64,000 nt of DNA from Styela clava (Eukaryota; Chordata; Ascidiacea; Stolidobranchia; Styelidae): NCBI RefSeq assembly GCF_964204865.1, contig NC_135250.1, positions 9,052,001 through 9,116,000 of the forward strand, written 5' to 3'. Numbering within the stretch: the stretch's first letter is position 1; each line of letters starts with the position of its first letter. Below are positions 60,501-64,000 of this stretch, piece by piece. The translations under genes were made by a program, and so were the position numbers. The notes under the pieces are model-generated. The model worked only from the letters and a program-made list of their open reading frames with translations, searched no databases and was not told where the DNA came from.

Positions 60501-63500
60501 CTGTTATTTAACACTCATTTTCTGTGATGTACTTGTTGCGTGTAGTTTTATTTTTCGTTCAAAATATGCTACGTTACTCTAAGATGCGTTGGGGTATGAA
60601 TTAGGACAGGGTTTTTATAATGGGTGCTTGGGCACCCAAGCGACCACGGAGGTTTCGCCATGTAGGCTACTTCTCAATAATTAATTTCAATCAAATTAAC
60701 TGTGAATTGTTTAATTCAAATTTGCCCATTATCAATAAACATAGAAAAAAGAATAACTGATATGAACTTATCAAAAACTAAACTAGGTAAACAGGGGCCC
60801 ACAGAGTATTCAGAGTCTTTTTATGGGAGCCATGGGTCATAAAAGTTCGAGAACCACTGAATTAGCAATCTAAACAAAAATTACTTTTATTTTACTTTTT
60901 GCAATCTTTGTGCAGGTCAAGAAAGGCGACGAATTGCACACACGCAACTTAATGCTGAGTCAAGTCGTTCTCACAGTATTTTTAACATAAGACTTGTCCA
61001 AGCACCTTTAGACCCTCTCGGAGAAGATCTGTTACAGGTACTTGCATATCTTAGCTTTAGATACTGTAAATTGTATCATATCACCATTTCACTAAGAATA
61101 ATGGAAGTTTCAGAATATTTTTGGTAACTTAGCCAAATAGCCAGTCGATAATCTGAATATTTTGCTACTTGTCATTCGCCCGATGTCAGGGACGTTTTAG
61201 GCTAAAAGTACTTTTTCCATGTAATTGTAGTTTATTACCTTAAATCTTTAAATGCAAAGCTTCTCAGTTCAATTATAGCTCTAAATTATGCAGTAGGCTA
61301 CTAAGATAACAAGCCATTTTGCTGTTTCTTCCCTTTTGGTTCACTTTACCCCATAATGGGGTGGTGGATGAACTAGCCAGGCCCCGAATCCGAGATCTCT
61401 GATATTAATTTGCTGCCTTATTCTGTTGAACCAACAATAATTCTTTATTGAATACAAATCTTCAGGACAAAAGTTTGATATGCGTCAGCCAATTATCATT
61501 GGTCGATCTAGCAGGAAGTGAACGACTTGCTCGTACTGGTGCTGGAGGAGAGAGATTAAGAGAGGCTGGAAATATTAATAGTTCTCTGATGACTTTGAGA
61601 AGGTAATTAATCAATTTTGTGTTTTATAATATTCTGCATTTTTTATCTTTATGTAATGGAAATAAAGATGTGCTTATCTGAGTAGTTTGGTAATATAGAA
61701 TATAATCTCGGAATGATCAAATGTTGAAATTTTATTTATTGAAATCCTCTAGCCATAATTATGCGGGCCTTGTATTCGATTGGCATAGGGCAGGGGTTCC
61801 CCAACCGTGGCCCGCGGGCCAAATGCGGCCCGTGTAACGATTTAAAATGGCTCACCGAGCTCAGGTAAAATAGTGTTTAACAGATTTTGTTTGCGTTATG
61901 AAAACTAGACTTAGTAAACAGACATTTTTTGGCAACGGCGGTAAATCCACTGAATCCCAGCTAAACAGTCGCGCACTTTTGGCCGCTAGACTCTCCGACC
62001 CGTGAACATCCTTCCGATTCTAATTTTGGCCCACAGCCAATAAAGTATGAGAACCCCTGGCATAGAGAATGAGGTTCCCAAACCTTCCCAACACTGGACA
62101 CATTTATTTTCTGTAATACAAATCACAAGCATTAAAAAAATCCACTTTATTTGCTTTAAATAATGACACGAGAAGTAAAATATGCAATGTGATGTGTAAG
62201 CTTGTTTTTAGCGACCATATCAGGACTGAATGTTCTTGTAGTCTTATAGCTTTATAGTACTTTTGTCTTGTTGTTCAGTTTTAAACAGCCCTGATTTTTT
62301 TTGTCAAGTTTCAAACTTGGGCAGATAAGGTGTATTTTTTAGGAATAAGTGAGTCAATATTTGGAAACACGATCAAAATTATCTTCTAATCATACTAAGT
62401 TTTGAACATGGGCAGACGAGAATTATTTTTAAGAAATAGATTGCTATTTTGCAACATAATTAAAATTATCTTCCAATTATATCTTCAATATTCTTGTAAA
62501 TTCAGATGTCTTGAGCAGCTTAGGGAAAATCAGAGAAATAATGGTCAAGAAATGGTGATATACAGAAATTCTAAAGTCACACATTTGTTCAAAATGTATT
62601 TTGAAGGAAGAGGACAAGTCAAAATGGTTGTCTGTGTAAACCCAAACATTAGGGAATACGATGAGAATGTGGTAAGTTTTAGGTTTTTTGTTAAATAAAA
62701 TTTTACCATGGCTGTAAATGTATTTGAAAATGTAATGAATCATTTCATGTTCCAACTCAAATTTGAGATTTCAATCATATTTAAAAGTTTCAAAGTACCT
62801 TGACAGGTACTAATAAACGGGAATTTTTTGAATTGTGATTAGTTTGATATAAATCATGCCTCAGTGTGGATAGCTTTTTATATGGCTTGTTTGACAATAG
62901 GATTTAACCAGCGTAGAAGTCACAGGAGGGAGGAGTCATAGTAATGTTTTTAACTATCAGACACCTCATGGACACTTCATCCCCGAAACCCTCAGGCTGC
63001 ACCCTTGAATACAACATTGTATTACCTCTCTATACAGCATGTTATGCAGTTTGCTGAAATGGCTCAACAAGTTGAAGTCGTTCGAGCAGAGGAATTCCAC
63101 CTTGACAGAGAAAGTATCAGAAAGAAAGCTGAAGAAGCAAAGAAAAAGGCAGAGGAAGAAAGACGAAGAGAGATGACGGCTGCTAGGAAATTAAACAATG
63201 AACTTGCAGGTTACTATGAATCTTGGAACTAGAGGGCTAGATATTCTGTGGCCTCAGCTCTGACAACAGAGCTTACACTGCTGGAGTAATATATGGAATA
63301 ATTTAAATCAATGTTTATTCATTTAATCATTATGAACTTGCAACAAAACTAACAAAATTTTGTTATATTTGTTCAGTGAAGTTTTATCTGAATCCGAATT
63401 AATTTTTATTAATATTAGTTAATGACATAGCAATTTCTTAATCGTGCACAATGTTCATAAAGTCCTGTATTAAATTTGCTAAAAAACTTTTTATGTGCTT

Positions 63501-63958
63501 CATGCAATTAATGGTGGGCATATGAGGGAATATTAAATGAAGTGAAAAAGCTTGAATAAACGCTGAAAAAAAAATTAAAAAAATTTGGTTAAAATATATT
63601 GGGAGAGACGTAAGGCCAAATTTTGAAATCGTAACATGAATTGTACCTGTACTTCAAAACAGTGTGTTTTCTAGCCTCTTTTTATTCTATCCAGGAAATG
63701 CATTATATCAACGTGGAAAAAAGAAATGTCGACGCAATCTTTCGGTAACTTCGCAGTCAAGCGACACTACAGATATCACAGGTATTTTTAAAAACATGCT
63801 TCTCTATTTGTTGTCGTTATTTTCGATCCGAAGAAACACCTTTTTCTTTTTTACAGAGCCAGAGACTACCCCTCTCTGGATAGCCCCCGATTTTAGCCTC
63901 GGACCGCCATTTCCAAACTTGGGAGTTGTTGACCTTGCTGATGAAAATACCATTCCAG
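54505..63958 (+). CDS. KIF23: KIF23 (MKLP1), kinesin-6 motor, first 535 residues, 3'-truncated by the window
   Basis: Exons: 54505-54515, 54725-54791, 55273-55374, 55668-55773, 56135-56271, 56630-56748, 60119-60283, 60374-60486, 60916-61037, 61466-61602, 62506-62671, 63038-63209, 63695-63781 and 63857-63958; phases agree and the last ends at a GTGAGC donor. KIF23 with RACGAP1 forms centralspindlin, which bundles midzone microtubules and drives cytokinesis. The N-terminus is basic and proline-rich ([16 protein letters not shown]). P-loop GVTSSGKT at 102-109; switch [10 protein letters not shown] at 286-294; switch II DLAGSE at 328-333; neck linker from about 416 ([14 protein letters not shown]). 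The long loop-6 insert typical of kinesin-6 is present ([20 protein letters not shown]). After the neck comes a highly charged helix ([20 protein letters not shown]), which looks longer than in the human protein. Four introns hold MITEs. Confidence 0.95.
55529..55640. mobile_element. 112-bp foldback MITE in KIF23 intron 3
   Basis: Arms GGTACTCCTGAAGTATGCGC and, inverted, GGACCTCCTGAAGTATGCGC continue as CACCAAGATG. CAATTTTA flanks both sides exactly (55521-55528 and 55641-55648). It is the same family as 14541-14656. It ends 27 bp before the exon at 55668. Confidence 0.93.
56921..58839. mobile_element. 1.9-kb hAT-like element in KIF23 intron 6
   Basis: Left end CAGGGGTCGGCAACCCCTGG; right end, inverted, CAGGGGTCGGCAACCTTTTG. 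Flanks CTTCAGGG (56913-56920) and CTTTAGGG (58840-58847) match at seven of eight positions. Just inside the ends are GGCACGCGTGCC and GGCACGC. Open frames are short, with no transposase motif. The next element begins at the end of its right-hand duplication. Confidence 0.88.
58848..59660. mobile_element. 0.8-kb hAT-like element abutting the previous one
   Basis: Left end CAACGGTGCACAACCTGCGG; right end, inverted, CAGGGGTGCACAACCTTTTT. CTTTAGGG flanks both sides exactly (58840-58847 and 59661-59668). The left copy is also the right-hand duplication of the 1.9-kb element, so the two share a target site. The interior contains GCGGCCG and GTGGCCGCC near the ends. Non-coding. Confidence 0.9.
60607..60859. 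mobile_element. 253-bp hAT-like MITE in KIF23 intron 8
   Basis: Left end CAGGGTTTTTATAATGGGTG and right end, inverted, CAGTGGTTCTCGAACTTTTA. Flanks AATTAGGA and AATTAGCA match at seven of eight positions. Non-coding. Confidence 0.78.
61791..62059. mobile_element. 269-bp hAT-like MITE in KIF23 intron 10
   Basis: Left end CAGGGGTTCCCCAACCGTGG; right end, inverted, CAGGGGTTCTCATACTTTAT. Flanks GCATAGGG and GCATAGAG match at seven of eight positions. GGCCCGCGGGCC lies just inside the left end. Confidence 0.85.
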
Positions 63959-64000
63959 GTGAGCAATGTTTTGTTGCTGACTGAGATGACCAAAAAAATA

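Noticed and set aside
1-64000. CRISPR arrays, bacterial operons, rRNA
   Set aside because: No regular spaced repeats, Shine-Dalgarno sites or rRNA sequence; all genes are eukaryotic with spliceosomal introns or eukaryotic single exons.

Overview
The window is animal nuclear DNA: AT-rich, with short spliced exons bounded by GT/AG, polyadenylation hexamers, and proteins closest to vertebrate orthologues (KIF23, KLHL10, DCAF1, COX11, HDDC2, PHETA, FBXL6). Compact genes, several start codons only 0 to about 35 nt after a strong 3' splice acceptor, and many foldback transposons would fit an ascidian tunicate. The species is inferred, not shown. All gene models were assembled by hand by matching splice sites to reading phase; every multi-exon model given here closes in frame.

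Layout. 1-3 kb holds repeats only. 3.06-11.67 kb (+) is an eight-exon kelch-repeat protein of 643 aa that I cannot assign to a family. 12-16 kb is a repeat cluster: two inverted copies of a tRNA-derived SINE, a large inverted repeat with a MITE inside it, and a hAT-like MITE. 16.19-18.93 kb (+) is a PHETA/sesquipedalian endosomal PH protein. 19.57-20.26 kb (-) is a two-exon, 138-aa protein I do not recognise. 21.13-22.59 kb (-) is FBXL6. 22.8-33.4 kb is almost entirely transposons: more SINEs, a 4.8-kb element with a perfect 8-bp target duplication and a possible THAP-domain relic, and several nested hAT-like elements. 33.69-38.00 kb (+) is an intronless DCAF1. 39.59-42.33 kb (-) is HDDC2 (seven exons) and 42.57-43.45 kb (-) is single-exon COX11. 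A small spliced ORF (+) lies between COX11 and KLHL10. 44.53-50.97 kb (+) is KLHL10 with an unusual acidic insert in its last kelch blade. 54.51-63.96 kb (+) is the first 535 residues of KIF23; the gene runs off the window.

The genes are unrelated housekeeping or germline functions: ubiquitin-ligase adaptors (DCAF1, FBXL6, KLHL10), cytokinesis (KIF23), cytochrome oxidase assembly (COX11), nucleotide metabolism (HDDC2) and endosomal traffic (PHETA). Nothing suggests a shared pathway. What stands out is the density of short inverted-repeat elements with 8-bp target duplications. Several are placed where they touch gene structure: one duplicated a splice donor of KLHL10, one ends 27 bp before a KIF23 exon, and two sit back to back in one KIF23 intron sharing one target site.
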